Below are positions 17,151 through 26,427 of a stretch of 64,000 nt of DNA, piece after piece. Made by a program: the position numbers and the translations under genes. The stretch spans positions 1-64,000 of the forward strand of contig PNOH01000008.1 in assembly GCA_013824715.1 (NCBI GenBank). Reading direction: 5' to 3'. Within the stretch, counting starts at the first letter, position 1. Each line of letters opens with the position of its first letter. The notes beneath the pieces are model-generated. The model had not been told where the DNA came from and did no database searches. It saw only the letters and a program-made list of their open reading frames with translations. Source of the stretch: Odoribacter sp. (GTDB lineage: Bacteria > Bacteroidota > Bacteroidia > Bacteroidales > Prolixibacteraceae).

Positions 17151-17211
17151 TGCGGGTTACGGGTTACGGGTTTCAAGTTATCAACCTGGAACTTGGAACC
17201 TGGAATTTGGA
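17151..17211. repeat. Composite short tandem repeats after hemE
   Basis: Two repeat types lie side by side: CGGGTTACGGGTTACGGG (reverse complement of the type at 4307-4371) and GGAACTTGGAACCTGG (reverse complement of the type at 3491-3517). They fill the gap between convergent genes. I see no clear terminator hairpin. Confidence 0.65.
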
Positions 17212-17213
17212 CC

Positions 17214-17936
17214 TCAAAAGATTTCCACTTTACTTTTAATGTTTTCAAGCAGTCCCCGCGTTTGGGCAGCAAACATGATTAGCGAGACAACTTCGGTGAC
17301 TTTCATCCTCGATAAGTTGATCGTCAGATCAAATTCAACGTTTTTGACATTTTCATCCGAAATATGTTTAATGAAATTTTGTCGTTCTTTTTCGGTTTTT
17401 TCAATAAAATCAATTGCTTCACCGATATTCATGTTGTTTTTTTCCATGATTTGTTTGACGCGCCATTCGAGTGGTGCAGTCAGTTTTATGAATAATGATT
17501 TTTCAATGTTGCGGGCAATAATATGACCTGCCCTGCCCACAATAATGTAAAACCCATCACTGGCAAAACTGGATATCAGATCTATCAGGGTTTTCCTGAT
17601 TTTTATATTACTCTTATACCTTTTTTCACTAAAAGCCGATAAAATATCATCAAATAAATTTCGGTCAGCCTCTTTCAGATAATTTCGGAGTTTAGCCGGA
17701 TCCATACTTAATTCCCTTGCACTTTTTTCGAGAATTTCCTTACTCAAAACTTTCCACTTTTTGTAATTCGTTTGTTTGTCGAGTTCGGTGGCAAGTAATC
17801 TGGCTATGTTAACGCCCCCGCATCCAACTTCTCTCGAAATACAAATTACTGGCCCGGGTTGAGCATTGGCTGAATGATACTTAAGATCATTTTGGTGCAG
17901 CCTCTTATTCAAATAAACCATCATTGTATTATTCAT
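17214..17936 (-). CDS. Cytidylate-kinase-like protein
   Basis: This 240-residue protein belongs to the cytidylate-kinase-like family (Cytidylate_kin2). It has the degenerate P-loop region CISREVGCGGVNIARLLATEL in place of GxxGxGK. It continues with WKVLSKEILEKSARELSM, then a VGRAGHIIARNIEKSLFIKLTAP motif and a C-terminal DLTINLSRM. Substrate is unknown; it is not the housekeeping Cmk, which has a standard P-loop. The gene is monocistronic, convergent with hemE, and divergent from the aminopeptidase gene. Confidence 0.8.
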   Translation of the reverse strand: MNNTMMVYLNKRLHQNDLKYHSANAQPGPVICISREVGCGGVNIARLLATELDKQTNYKKWKVLSKEILEKSARELSMDPAKLRNYLKEADRNLFDDILSAFSEKRYKSNIKIRKTLIDLISSFASDGFYIIVGRAGHIIARNIEKSLFIKLTAPLEWRVKQIMEKNNMNIGEAIDFIEKTEKERQNFIKHISDENVKNVEFDLTINLSRMKVTEVVSLIMFAAQTRGLLENIKSKVEIF

Positions 17937-18108
17937 GGCGTTTGAGTTTTGATTTATATTTATTTACGGATTATTTTCATCCTGGTTAGAAATTTTCATG
18001 CATGATTTTCAGTATTTTATATGGTCTGTAGCACTTGAAGGTGTTTTGACCATGTATAACCTCTGTATTATTTTCTATATTCACTTTTTAATTTAAAATC
18101 TAATATCC

Positions 18109-19494
18109 ATGTTTAATCGAGAAACTTATATTGCACGCCGAAAAAAACTGAAAGAAATGATTTCAGATGGGATTATCCTGTTACCTGGAAATGTTGATTC
18201 TCCAATGAATTATGCTGATAATACGTACTATTTCAGGCAGGACAGCTCGTTTTTGTATTTCTTCGGATTAGATTTTCAGAAACTTGCTGCAGTAATCGAC
18301 ACCCAATCCGGCGAAGAAATACTATTTGGCGACGATGTTGAAATTGAAGATATTATTTGGATGGGGCCTCAGATTACTTTAAAAGAGAAAGCCGAAAAAG
18401 TTGGGATTTCCAAAACCGGGCCATATAAAGGTCTTCAGCAAACTATCGAAAAGGCAATTTCATCAGGTCGTAAAATTCATTTTTTACCACCATACAGGGC
18501 TGAAAATAAACTATTGTTGAACGAATTGCTTGGGATATCGGTTTCGAAACTTAAAGATTATTCATCGCTCGAATTGATAAAAGCTATTGTTGCCTTGCGT
18601 TCGGTAAAAGAAGATCAGGAAGTTGCTGAAATCCGTAAAGCCTGCGCTGTTGGTTATCAGATGCATGTTGCTGCCATGAAAATGGCCAAAGCAGGCGTAT
18701 GGGAACAGAGTATTGCAGGTACTATCGAAGGAATCGCCAATGCCGGAGGTGGAATGGTTTCATTTCCTGTGATTTTATCTCAAAACGGAGAAACGCTTCA
18801 CAACCACGATCATTCCAAAACCTTACAAAACGGACGGTTATTACTTGTTGATGCCGGCGCTGAAGTTGGTACGCACTATGCCTCCGATTTTACTCGAACG
18901 GTTCCGGTTGGTGGCAAATTCTCGCCCAGGCAGCGCGAAATCTACGAAATTGTACTGGCTGCGAACAATCGAGGACGTGAGTTGACCAAACCGGGATCAA
19001 CCTACTTGTCGGTTCATCTGGCTGCTGCCGAAGTTATTGCTTCAGGATTAAAAGCAATTGGTTTGATGAAAGGTGACGTAAAAGAAGCCGTTGCCAATGG
19101 CGCCCATGCACTGTTTATGCCTCATGGCTTAGGGCACATGCTCGGATTGGATGTTCATGATATGGAAGATTTGGGGCAAATTTATGTGGGCTATGACGAT
19201 GAAATCAGGCCTGTAAATCAGTTTGGCACAGCCTATTTGCGTATGGGGCGGAAACTCCGGCCTGGCTTTGTTATTACCAACGAACCCGGAATATATTTTA
19301 TTCCGGCATTGATTGAAAAGTGGAAAGCAGAAAAAATAAATGCTGATTTTATCAATTTCGACCGATTGGAAAGTTATCTGGATTTTGGAGGAATCCGACT
19401 GGAAGATGATATTCTGGTCACAGAAACAGGTTGTGAAATTATTGGCGACCGAATCCCGGTAACTCCGGATGAAGTTGAGGCATTGATGGGATAA
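18109..19494 (+). CDS. Xaa-Pro aminopeptidase (M24B metallopeptidase)
   Basis: It removes N-terminal residues that precede proline. The 461-residue protein has an N-terminal AMP_N domain (residues about 1-130, beginning FNRETYIARRKKL) and a C-terminal pita-bread catalytic domain. Metal ligands are visible in LLVDAGAE (Asp), SDFTRT (Asp), HGLGHMLGLDVHD (His), TNEPGIYF (Glu) and GIRLEDD (Glu). It has no signal peptide, so it is cytoplasmic. A strong terminator follows at 19525. Confidence 0.93.
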   Translation: MFNRETYIARRKKLKEMISDGIILLPGNVDSPMNYADNTYYFRQDSSFLYFFGLDFQKLAAVIDTQSGEEILFGDDVEIEDIIWMGPQITLKEKAEKVGISKTGPYKGLQQTIEKAISSGRKIHFLPPYRAENKLLLNELLGISVSKLKDYSSLELIKAIVALRSVKEDQEVAEIRKACAVGYQMHVAAMKMAKAGVWEQSIAGTIEGIANAGGGMVSFPVILSQNGETLHNHDHSKTLQNGRLLLVDAGAEVGTHYASDFTRTVPVGGKFSPRQREIYEIVLAANNRGRELTKPGSTYLSVHLAAAEVIASGLKAIGLMKGDVKEAVANGAHALFMPHGLGHMLGLDVHDMEDLGQIYVGYDDEIRPVNQFGTAYLRMGRKLRPGFVITNEPGIYFIPALIEKWKAEKINADFINFDRLESYLDFGGIRLEDDILVTETGCEIIGDRIPVTPDEVEALMG

Positions 19495-19524
19495 TTTGAA
19501 ATTCAGCGCCGTATAAAATACATT

Positions 19525-19563
19525 AAACCTCCTGTGAACAATGTTTTCACAGGAGGTTTTTGG
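19525..19563. terminator. Intrinsic terminator after the aminopeptidase gene
   Basis: A perfect 14-bp stem, AAACCTCCTGTGAA (19525-19538) and TTCACAGGAGGTTT (19546-19559), with T residues following. It lies between convergent genes and can serve both strands. Confidence 0.88.
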
Positions 19564-19566
19564 TTA

Positions 19567-19998
19567 TTAATGGTTGATCGGCAACAAAATGCGATTATAA
19601 AAATAATCCATTTCATTTCGGATTTCGTCCCGAACATCACGGTATATTTCAACGATTTGTTCGTCGGCGCAATTGGCTTTTTTCGGATCATCAAATCCAA
19701 GGTGGATTTTATGGTTTGCTTTAATGTTAACTGAAGTTTTTTCACCAGTGGTTCCATCACAAAGGGTAATCAGATAATCGAAAAATGCACCCTCAAATTC
19801 ATGGCAACTTTTAGGCTGTTTATTACTGATGTCTATTCCAATTTCATCCATCACTTTAATTGCCAGCGGATCATTTTCAACATAAGGATTCAAGCCTGCT
19901 GAAAATATCTCAAGCGATTGGTCGGTTTTCTGAAGAAAAGCCTCAGCCATCAGACTCCGGCACGAATTGATCCCGGTACAAAGGAAAAGAATCTTCAT
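19567..19998 (-). CDS. ArsC/low-molecular-weight phosphatase-like protein with altered P-loop
   Basis: This 143-residue protein has the fold signature of thioredoxin-coupled arsenate reductases: ILFLCTG...CRSLMAEAF, FSAGLNP, MDEIGIDIS, LITLCD and LGFDDPKKA. Family members normally have Cys-x5-Arg (for example CTGNSCRS). Here it reads CTGINSCRS, so Cys7 and Arg14 are separated by six residues because an Ile is inserted. The codons at that point (ACC GGG ATC AAT TCG on the minus strand) are unambiguous. Activity is therefore uncertain. No arsR or arsenite pump is nearby. The ATG at 19998 fits the family start. Confidence 0.82.
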   Translation of the reverse strand: MKILFLCTGINSCRSLMAEAFLQKTDQSLEIFSAGLNPYVENDPLAIKVMDEIGIDISNKQPKSCHEFEGAFFDYLITLCDGTTGEKTSVNIKANHKIHLGFDDPKKANCADEQIVEIYRDVRDEIRNEMDYFYNRILLPINH

Positions 19999-20109
19999 TT
20001 GCTCATTCAAGTTTGTTGGCATTAAAGTACACTATCTGCAGATCAAAAAAAAGCTTAAATCTTAGTTTTTATGTTGATTGTTTGTCGCTTGAGCCTGTTT
20101 TAAAGCATA

Positions 20110-21441
20110 TTAAAACAGATAATTCAGATTCATATAAAATCCTGATTTTCCGTCTTGCAGATTGGCAGCCTTGCCATAATCCATTGCAAAAACGAAATTT
20201 TCATTCATAGCAATGACCAGGCCTGCCCCATACGAATAATGCATTTTTTCAGCGTCACTTTTTAGATATTCACCCGGTAATCCCATTGTTACATTAGTAT
20301 TGATTGGAATTTTTTTAGTAACACGTCCAAAATCGGTAAATCCGCTCAATCCCAGGTAGAAATTATTCTTAATGAAATTAAAACGAACAACTTTCCAGCG
20401 TGCTTCCACATTTCCATAGAAAATGCCATCACCAATAACGCGGTTACGGAGAATACCACGTATTGTAGTGGCGCCGCCAAGTCCTTCAGAGGTTTCCCCA
20501 GTCATAAAGGAGGTAATTACCTGCGACTGGTAATAAAAAGGTACTTTTCCGCTCAAAGTTGATTGATATCCCAAACGATAAACCAGCGATAAGTTATCGG
20601 GGATCAGGGTAAAATATTGCCGGTGGGTCAGGCTTAACTTGGAAAAAGAACTTTCAGCCCCAAAAATTTTAGGCGACACTTCAATAACAGCTTCTGTCCA
20701 GACACCTTTCATCGGATTTGGCTGATTATCGCGCGTATCAAAAACGACTCCCCCTTTAAACGTCGGTACAAATCCACCATCAGTTTCCGTGCCGCTTATA
20801 ATACCCCATTGCTGGCATTTTTCGTATAATCCGGGCTTATCAGCCGTTGAAGGAAGTTTATCTGCATCATCTTTCCCTTTGTTCAGTTTGTCGGTATTCA
20901 CCGATCCAACTTTGAAATTCTGAAAATTCCAGCCTGTTATCCACCGAAAATTCCCTCCTGTAAGCTTTCCCTGAATATCGCCTTTAAAGCGGAATAATTT
21001 CCGGTCGTATTTATAGAACATCCTTGATATATAACCAGCGGAGGTATCGTCAGTCCAGTCAGCCATATAAACAGCATCATAGCCGTTAAACCCGAAAAAA
21101 TCGTAAGCCATGTCAGAAAGATAACTCAAATCAATAGTAGTTTGCAAACCCTTGATTAATTGGTCAGAGTCGTAATAGAACCGGTTAATGCCACTTCCCT
21201 TTGTATAGCGCGAAACTTCGATGTAAAATTTATGGTTGTACTTAGGATAGCGGGTACCATCGCCATAATTATACATATCAACCAAAGCGCCGTATTGAAG
21301 ACCCAGATCGGTGTCGAAAGTAATAGCTGGCAATGCTCCAAAATTCCAGTTTTTCTTAACAAGTTCATCTTTTTTCCCTGCCTGTGCAAAAAGGCTCAAC
21401 GCAAGGAAAAAACTCAATGCTGAAAGGAGAAACTTTTTCAT
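20110..21441 (-). CDS. BamA/TamA-family outer-membrane beta-barrel protein without POTRA domains
   Basis: This 443-residue protein has a signal peptide (MKKFLLSALSFFLALSLFAQ). A 16-strand-like barrel of the surface-antigen (Omp85) type follows: GGVVFDTRDNQPNPMKGVWTEAVIEVSP, a GGATTIRGILRNR loop in place of the usual RGY-type motif, then GNVEARWKVVRF and a final NLNYLF with terminal Phe. No POTRA repeats are present, so it is not BamA itself. Such short Omp85-like proteins are common in Bacteroidota; function is unknown. It is divergent from the DUF5916 gene. Confidence 0.82.
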   Translation of the reverse strand: MKKFLLSALSFFLALSLFAQAGKKDELVKKNWNFGALPAITFDTDLGLQYGALVDMYNYGDGTRYPKYNHKFYIEVSRYTKGSGINRFYYDSDQLIKGLQTTIDLSYLSDMAYDFFGFNGYDAVYMADWTDDTSAGYISRMFYKYDRKLFRFKGDIQGKLTGGNFRWITGWNFQNFKVGSVNTDKLNKGKDDADKLPSTADKPGLYEKCQQWGIISGTETDGGFVPTFKGGVVFDTRDNQPNPMKGVWTEAVIEVSPKIFGAESSFSKLSLTHRQYFTLIPDNLSLVYRLGYQSTLSGKVPFYYQSQVITSFMTGETSEGLGGATTIRGILRNRVIGDGIFYGNVEARWKVVRFNFIKNNFYLGLSGFTDFGRVTKKIPINTNVTMGLPGEYLKSDAEKMHYSYGAGLVIAMNENFVFAMDYGKAANLQDGKSGFYMNLNYLF

Positions 21442-21650
21442 AGGTTAAGGATTTGATTAAATTGACGATACGAAAAAAAGGCGAGTTTGTTTAATGTATT
21501 TATAAAACTATTTAAAAACAACAAATTGTGTAAATAATCAGATTTAGGAATAAATTCTATCTTCGCATCTCAAATCTCAAACTTGTATTTTAAAATCTTT
21601 TGATACGAAATTCTGATTGAGTATTTTAATAACGATTTAAACCAACTACG

Positions 21651-23825
21651 TTGAAATATTTCTGCTTTTCAGTAGCAGTTGTCCTGACATTGCTTTCAGG
21701 TAAACAACTAATTGCCCAAAAAACAGCACAAGCTATCCGTGTCACCACGCCTCCAACCATTGATGGGCGCATTAACGATGAAGCCTGGGAACAAGCCACC
21801 AAAATTGATCAGTTTGTTCAGCGTGAGCCTAATCCGGGTGAACCGGTATCCGAAAAAACTATTGTTTCAGTTTGTTTCGATAACAACTACCTGTACTTTG
21901 CCGTGAAATGTTACGACGATCCCGATAAAATTACAGCCAAAGAAATGGCCCGCGATGTGAGTTTGGGAAACGACGACAGGGTTCAGATTATTCTGGATAC
22001 ATACCTCGACCACCGTAACGGTTACTGGTTTCAGATTGGGCCCCGAGGCTCGATAGGCGACGCGCTGATCAGCGAAAACGGCGCCTCTATGAACAAGGAA
22101 TGGGACGCTCTCTGGACGGGTAAATCCACGATCAACAGCGACGGATGGGAAGCCGAACTGGCCATTCCGTTTAAAACCATTGGTTTCGATCCTGACAAAA
22201 CGGTTTGGGGCATGAAACTCATCCGAAACATTAAGCGCAAACTTGAAGCATCATACTGGCCGGTTGCCAACCTTAACACACACCGTTTCCAAATTTCAGA
22301 TTCAGGATTACTGGAAGGACTGGAAGGAATTACGCAAGGCATTGGCCTCGACCTTTCGCCTTACGCGATTGGCGGGATGAACACCAAAAAAGGCGAAAAG
22401 AACAAATTTAATGCGGATGCCGGACTTGACTTGTTTTACCAGATAACACCAAGGCTGAAAGCTTCCCTTTCGATCAATACCGATTTTGCCGAGACAGAAG
22501 TGGATGACCGGCAAATCAACCTTACCCGGTTCAGCCTGTATTTTCCGGAAAAGCGCGACTTTTTTCTCGATGGATCGAACTATTTCAAATTTGGAATCGA
22601 AGGCGACGACAATAATCTTTACAGGAATTCAATTGCTCCTTTTTTCTCAAGAAGAATGGGACTCGACAATAGCGGGAATATGCTTCCGGTGAGGTATGCC
22701 GCCAAAATTACCGGCTCGCAAAATAACTGGAATATTGGGTTGATGCACATCAGCGATGAGCGCGATTACGGAATTAACAACCTGCACGATTACCACAATT
22801 CACAACTTACAGTTGGACGGATCAGCCGCAATCTGGGGAAACAATCCTCTGTAGGAGTTATCGGAACCTGGGGAAATACGCTTTCGACCGACAAAAATCT
22901 GGTGGGCGGAATGGATATGAAACTGGCTACTTCCAGATTTAATAAAAATAAAAACCTGACACTTACGCTGTTTGGTTTGATTTCGGACACTCCAGGCAAA
23001 AAAAACAACAATACTTCGTGGGGGGCCGACATCGCTTATCCGAACGACTTTTTAAACTTTGGATTGGGACATTACGAAGTGGGCGAAAACTTTGTGGCCG
23101 GAATTGGATTTGTTCCGCGCACCGGTGTAAAAGCCTCTTACGGAAATTTATCAATCGGACCGCGACCTGACAAATGGGGCATCCTTCAGGTTAAAACAGG
23201 TGGAGGATTTAATTACCTGACTAATTTCGATAACGTAATGGTTACCCGTGTATTGAATATCCAACCCTTGGGAATCCGGTTTAAATCGGGTGAAGAATTT
23301 TCGTACTCGCTTAACCAACAATATGAATTTCTGGTGAAGGATTTTCCAATTTTCCCCGGATTTATCATTCCTGAAAACGATTACACCTTTTGGTATCAAA
23401 ACGTTTTGCTAACCGCTGCCGGAAGCCGAAATCTGGCTGGTTCAGCAAGTTTTGGCTCGGGCGATTTTTACAATGGCCGGAAACAGGACATGAAACTGAT
23501 GGTGAATTACAAAGTTGCAGTTCCGTTATTTATTGGTGTCAACTATTCGGTGAACCATGTAAGCTTGCCTGAAGGGGATTTTACTGCTAGAATTTACCAG
23601 ATGAACCTGAATATCTTATTTAGCCCGACAGTCACGCTTTATAACTATTTTCAGTACGACAATGCAAGTGAGAAAATGGGATGGCAATCGCGGTTTCAAT
23701 GGATTTTGAAACCCGGAAACGAAATTATTCTGGCCTGGACTTCAGGATGGGCACAGCCAGACAACCGATTTATCATGAATGAAAGCGCCTTGAGGCTGAA
23801 ACTAAAATATAATATCCGGTTTTAA
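21651..23825 (+). CDS. DUF5916 outer-membrane protein with N-terminal carbohydrate-binding-like domain
   Basis: This 724-residue protein begins with TTG and a signal peptide ending LIAQ. Residues about 27-215 form a CBM9-like domain (TPPTIDGRINDEAWEQATKI; YLYFAVKCYDDPDKI; GWEAELAIPFKTIGFD). The rest is the DUF5916 barrel-like region (TDFAETEVDDRQINLTRFSLYFPEKRDFFLDGSNYF), ending in LKLKYNIRF with the C-terminal Phe of outer-membrane proteins. Substrate and role are unknown. It is a single gene. Confidence 0.85.
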   Translation: MKYFCFSVAVVLTLLSGKQLIAQKTAQAIRVTTPPTIDGRINDEAWEQATKIDQFVQREPNPGEPVSEKTIVSVCFDNNYLYFAVKCYDDPDKITAKEMARDVSLGNDDRVQIILDTYLDHRNGYWFQIGPRGSIGDALISENGASMNKEWDALWTGKSTINSDGWEAELAIPFKTIGFDPDKTVWGMKLIRNIKRKLEASYWPVANLNTHRFQISDSGLLEGLEGITQGIGLDLSPYAIGGMNTKKGEKNKFNADAGLDLFYQITPRLKASLSINTDFAETEVDDRQINLTRFSLYFPEKRDFFLDGSNYFKFGIEGDDNNLYRNSIAPFFSRRMGLDNSGNMLPVRYAAKITGSQNNWNIGLMHISDERDYGINNLHDYHNSQLTVGRISRNLGKQSSVGVIGTWGNTLSTDKNLVGGMDMKLATSRFNKNKNLTLTLFGLISDTPGKKNNNTSWGADIAYPNDFLNFGLGHYEVGENFVAGIGFVPRTGVKASYGNLSIGPRPDKWGILQVKTGGGFNYLTNFDNVMVTRVLNIQPLGIRFKSGEEFSYSLNQQYEFLVKDFPIFPGFIIPENDYTFWYQNVLLTAAGSRNLAGSASFGSGDFYNGRKQDMKLMVNYKVAVPLFIGVNYSVNHVSLPEGDFTARIYQMNLNILFSPTVTLYNYFQYDNASEKMGWQSRFQWILKPGNEIILAWTSGWAQPDNRFIMNESALRLKLKYNIRF

Positions 23826-23971
23826 TTTTTGGGTCATCACAATAATGCGCACCTGTTTGTTTATAATGGAAACTATAGGTAATTATTTTTGACATTGTCA
23901 ATTCATAGAAACCTGATTTCGCAAAATGAATTGTTTAATAAAAATGAGTAGTTCAATTTCCATTTCTTAAA

Positions 23972-23979
23972 TAACTTTG
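23972..23979 (+). promoter_or_regulatory. -7 box TAACTTTG upstream of the relA-type gene
   Basis: It matches TAnnTTTG and touches a 42-base sequence (23979-24020) that is repeated at 50775-50816. Transcription would start inside the repeat. Confidence 0.5.
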
Positions 23980-24020
23980 TTGGACAAAATTTAATTACCC
24001 ACAATATCAGTCATGGAACC
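23979..24020 (+). repeat. 42-base leader repeat, copy 1
   Basis: GTTGGACAAAATTTAATTAC followed by CCACAATATCAGTCATGGAACC. The copy at 50775-50816 differs at three positions only. Both lie in the leader region of a plus-strand gene (38 and 27 bases before the start codons). Function is unknown. Confidence 0.8.
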
Positions 24021-24058
24021 TTTTTTGTTCAATTAGAGTAAAGTTATAAATCAAATAC

Positions 24059-26236
24059 GTGGCAATCATGAATGCAGAAATTGAAAAAGCCTTTTCAGAT
24101 TTTTTTGAAATATGCAAAACAAACATACCTGAAAAGGAACATCCTAAAATTAAGGATGCTTATTCGATGGTTCAGGAGGTGTTTGGGGAGAAATGCTGGG
24201 TCTCGGGCGAGAATATTGTCATTCATTCGCTGGAAGTTGCTCAGGTTGTTGTTCAGGAAATTGGTCTGGGTATTGATTCGGTGATTGCTGCCCTATTGCA
24301 TAATGTCTATTATCAGGAATCAACAACTAAATTGGTTGAACCCAGGTTTGGACGTTCAATAAGCTCGATCCTCGAAGGAATGGCCAAAATTAATGCCATG
24401 GGAACCGATACCGTTGAGCTGCATTCCGAAAATTACCGCAAACTCATGTTGGCCTTGTCTGGCGATGTGCGGGTAATCCTGGTGAAAATTGCCGACCGGC
24501 TTCAGGTGATGCGCCACCTTGATTCACAAACTGAATCAGTCAGGACTAAAATCCCGGTCGAAACATCCTATTTATATGCTCCGCTTGCGCACCGGTTGGG
24601 CTTGTATTACATCAATTCCGAATTACTTGATTTATGCCTGAAATATCAGAATCCTGAAGCATATAATTCCGTTTCGCTACGATTAAAAGAAACCGACCGG
24701 GAACGGGCCAATTTTGTGGCTGAATTTGTAAAACCTATCGAAGAAAAGTTAAATGCACGCGGGTTTTCATTCGAAATGAAAGCGCGCACCAAATCAATCA
24801 ATTCCATCTGGCATAAAATGCAGATACAAAAGGTTGAATTCGATGAGGTTATGGATTTGTTTGCCATTCGCGTTATCCTGAATTCGGAACTTGCCACCGA
24901 AAAATCGGATTGCTGGCAGGTTTATTCCATTGTGACCGAAGAGTACCAGTCGAACCCAAAACGTATGCGCGACTGGATCACTATTCCAAAATCAAACGGA
25001 TACGAGTCATTGCATGCCACTGTGCTGGGTCCTCACGGCAAATGGGTCGAAGTTCAGATTCGTACCAGGAGGATGAACGAAATTGCCGAAAAGGGATTGG
25101 CTGCGCATTGGAAGTACAAAGGCGGCACGGGGAAGTCAGACATGGAAAAATGGCTGGCCAATGTGCGCGAAATTCTGGAGAATCCGGAACTGAACATGGT
25201 TGATTTTATCGACGACTTCAAGATGAATGTGTATGCCGACGAAATTTTTGTTTTTACCCCGAAAGGCGATTTGCGAAAATTGGCGGCTGGCGCAACCTTG
25301 CTCGATTTTGCCTATGAGGTTCATTCAGGAGTTGGTGACCGCTGTGTAGGTGGAAAAGTAAATGGGAAAAATGTTACCCTGAGACACAAGCTTCATAATG
25401 GCGACCAGATTTCGGTTGACACGGCTAATCATCAGCGGCCCAAATTGGATTGGCTCGATTTTGTAGTGACCAGTAAAGCTAAAACCAGGATTAAAGCCAG
25501 TTTGAATGAGGAAGTAAAGCGGGAAGCAGAAAATGGAAAAGAAATCGTACTCCGGAAAATTAAAAACTGGAAGATTGAATACAACGACGACAGCATCAGG
25601 AAGCTTCTTAAATACTACAAGCTGAAATTAGCCCAGGATTTGTATTATCATATTTCGATTGGCAAAATTGATACTTTGGAAATCAAGGATTTGCTGGTTG
25701 AAAAGAAAGAAGAGTCGGCCAAACAGTTGATTACTGAAATATTATCCAAAGAAAAGGTTCAGGAGCTGGAATTTTCGGGTGGCGACGATTATCTGGTGAT
25801 AGATAACAACCTGAAAAATGTTATTTATAAGCTGGCTCCCTGTTGCAACCCGATTTTTGGTGACGATATTTTTGGATTTGTGACCATTAGTGAGGGTATA
25901 AAAATTCATCGGACAAGCTGTCCGAATGCGCCACAAATGGCTGAACGGTATCCTTACCGGTTCATTAAAGCCAAATGGCAGGATACTAAAAAGAAATCAT
26001 CGTTTCAGGCCACCATCCGTATTTCAGGAACCGACGAATTGGGAATTGTCGGGCAAATCTCTCACGTTATTTCCAAAGATGTTGCCGTACAGATGCGCTC
26101 CATTAATATTGATTCCAATAACGGAGCTTTCGATGGCACTTTGAGGGTATTCGTGAATGGTCTTGAACATCTCGACTTTTTAATGAATAAACTAAAGAGC
26201 ATCAATGGGGTTATAGCTGTATCGCGGGCTGACTAA
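24059..26236 (+). CDS. RelA/SpoT-family (p)ppGpp synthetase with degenerate hydrolase site
   Basis: This 725-residue RSH protein has an HD-type region (residues about 50-180), a synthetase domain with FDEVMDLFAIRVIL and RMRDWITIPKSNGYESLHATV, and then VEVQIRTRRMNEIAEKGLAAHWKYK. A TGS domain (EIFVFTPKGDLRKLAAGATLLDFA), a Cys-containing region (LAPCCNPIFGDDIFGF) and a C-terminal ACT domain follow. The first HD His is present (His56), but the HD pair is His81-Asn82, followed by YYQ instead of an acidic pair. Hydrolase activity is probably lost, so this is likely the RelA-like synthetase of the stringent response. Start is GTG at 24059 or ATG at 24068. Confidence 0.93.
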   Translation: MAIMNAEIEKAFSDFFEICKTNIPEKEHPKIKDAYSMVQEVFGEKCWVSGENIVIHSLEVAQVVVQEIGLGIDSVIAALLHNVYYQESTTKLVEPRFGRSISSILEGMAKINAMGTDTVELHSENYRKLMLALSGDVRVILVKIADRLQVMRHLDSQTESVRTKIPVETSYLYAPLAHRLGLYYINSELLDLCLKYQNPEAYNSVSLRLKETDRERANFVAEFVKPIEEKLNARGFSFEMKARTKSINSIWHKMQIQKVEFDEVMDLFAIRVILNSELATEKSDCWQVYSIVTEEYQSNPKRMRDWITIPKSNGYESLHATVLGPHGKWVEVQIRTRRMNEIAEKGLAAHWKYKGGTGKSDMEKWLANVREILENPELNMVDFIDDFKMNVYADEIFVFTPKGDLRKLAAGATLLDFAYEVHSGVGDRCVGGKVNGKNVTLRHKLHNGDQISVDTANHQRPKLDWLDFVVTSKAKTRIKASLNEEVKREAENGKEIVLRKIKNWKIEYNDDSIRKLLKYYKLKLAQDLYYHISIGKIDTLEIKDLLVEKKEESAKQLITEILSKEKVQELEFSGGDDYLVIDNNLKNVIYKLAPCCNPIFGDDIFGFVTISEGIKIHRTSCPNAPQMAERYPYRFIKAKWQDTKKKSSFQATIRISGTDELGIVGQISHVISKDVAVQMRSINIDSNNGAFDGTLRVFVNGLEHLDFLMNKLKSINGVIAVSRAD

Positions 26237-26380
26237 TAAACAGGAAAAAGTCAATAGGAAAAGGGAAAAAGGAAAAGGGAAAGTGATCAGTCGCAGTAAT
26301 CAGAACTCAGAGAAGGTTATCAGTTGTAAAATTGCTCCAGAGCAAGATATTTATAGAAAAATAAGATTAAAAACAGTAAT

Positions 26381-26427
26381 CGTCCGAGAGATTAAGCAGA
26401 ACAAAGCCTTAATCTAAATTTCGGACG
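26381..26427. repeat. Two-tier hairpin between relA-type gene and TPR gene
   Basis: Outer arms CGTCCGA and TCGGACG and inner arms AGATTAAG and CTTAATCT give a stable stem with no T run. The 3' part (TTTCGGACGAAA, 26419-26430) recurs as TTTCGGACGGAA at 58822 and 63847, each time just upstream of a gene. The flanking stretch 26241-26290 is a purine-rich GGAAAA-type low-complexity repeat. Confidence 0.55.

Noticed and set aside
21442-21650. Promoter TATCTTCG at 21558 for the DUF5916 gene
   Set aside because: It deviates from TAnnTTTG in one position and no -33 TTTG lies at proper distance, so I did not list it.
22031-23572. Many antisense and shifted frames over the DUF5916 gene
   Set aside because: They are shadows of one long gene with signal peptide and a terminal barrel strand.
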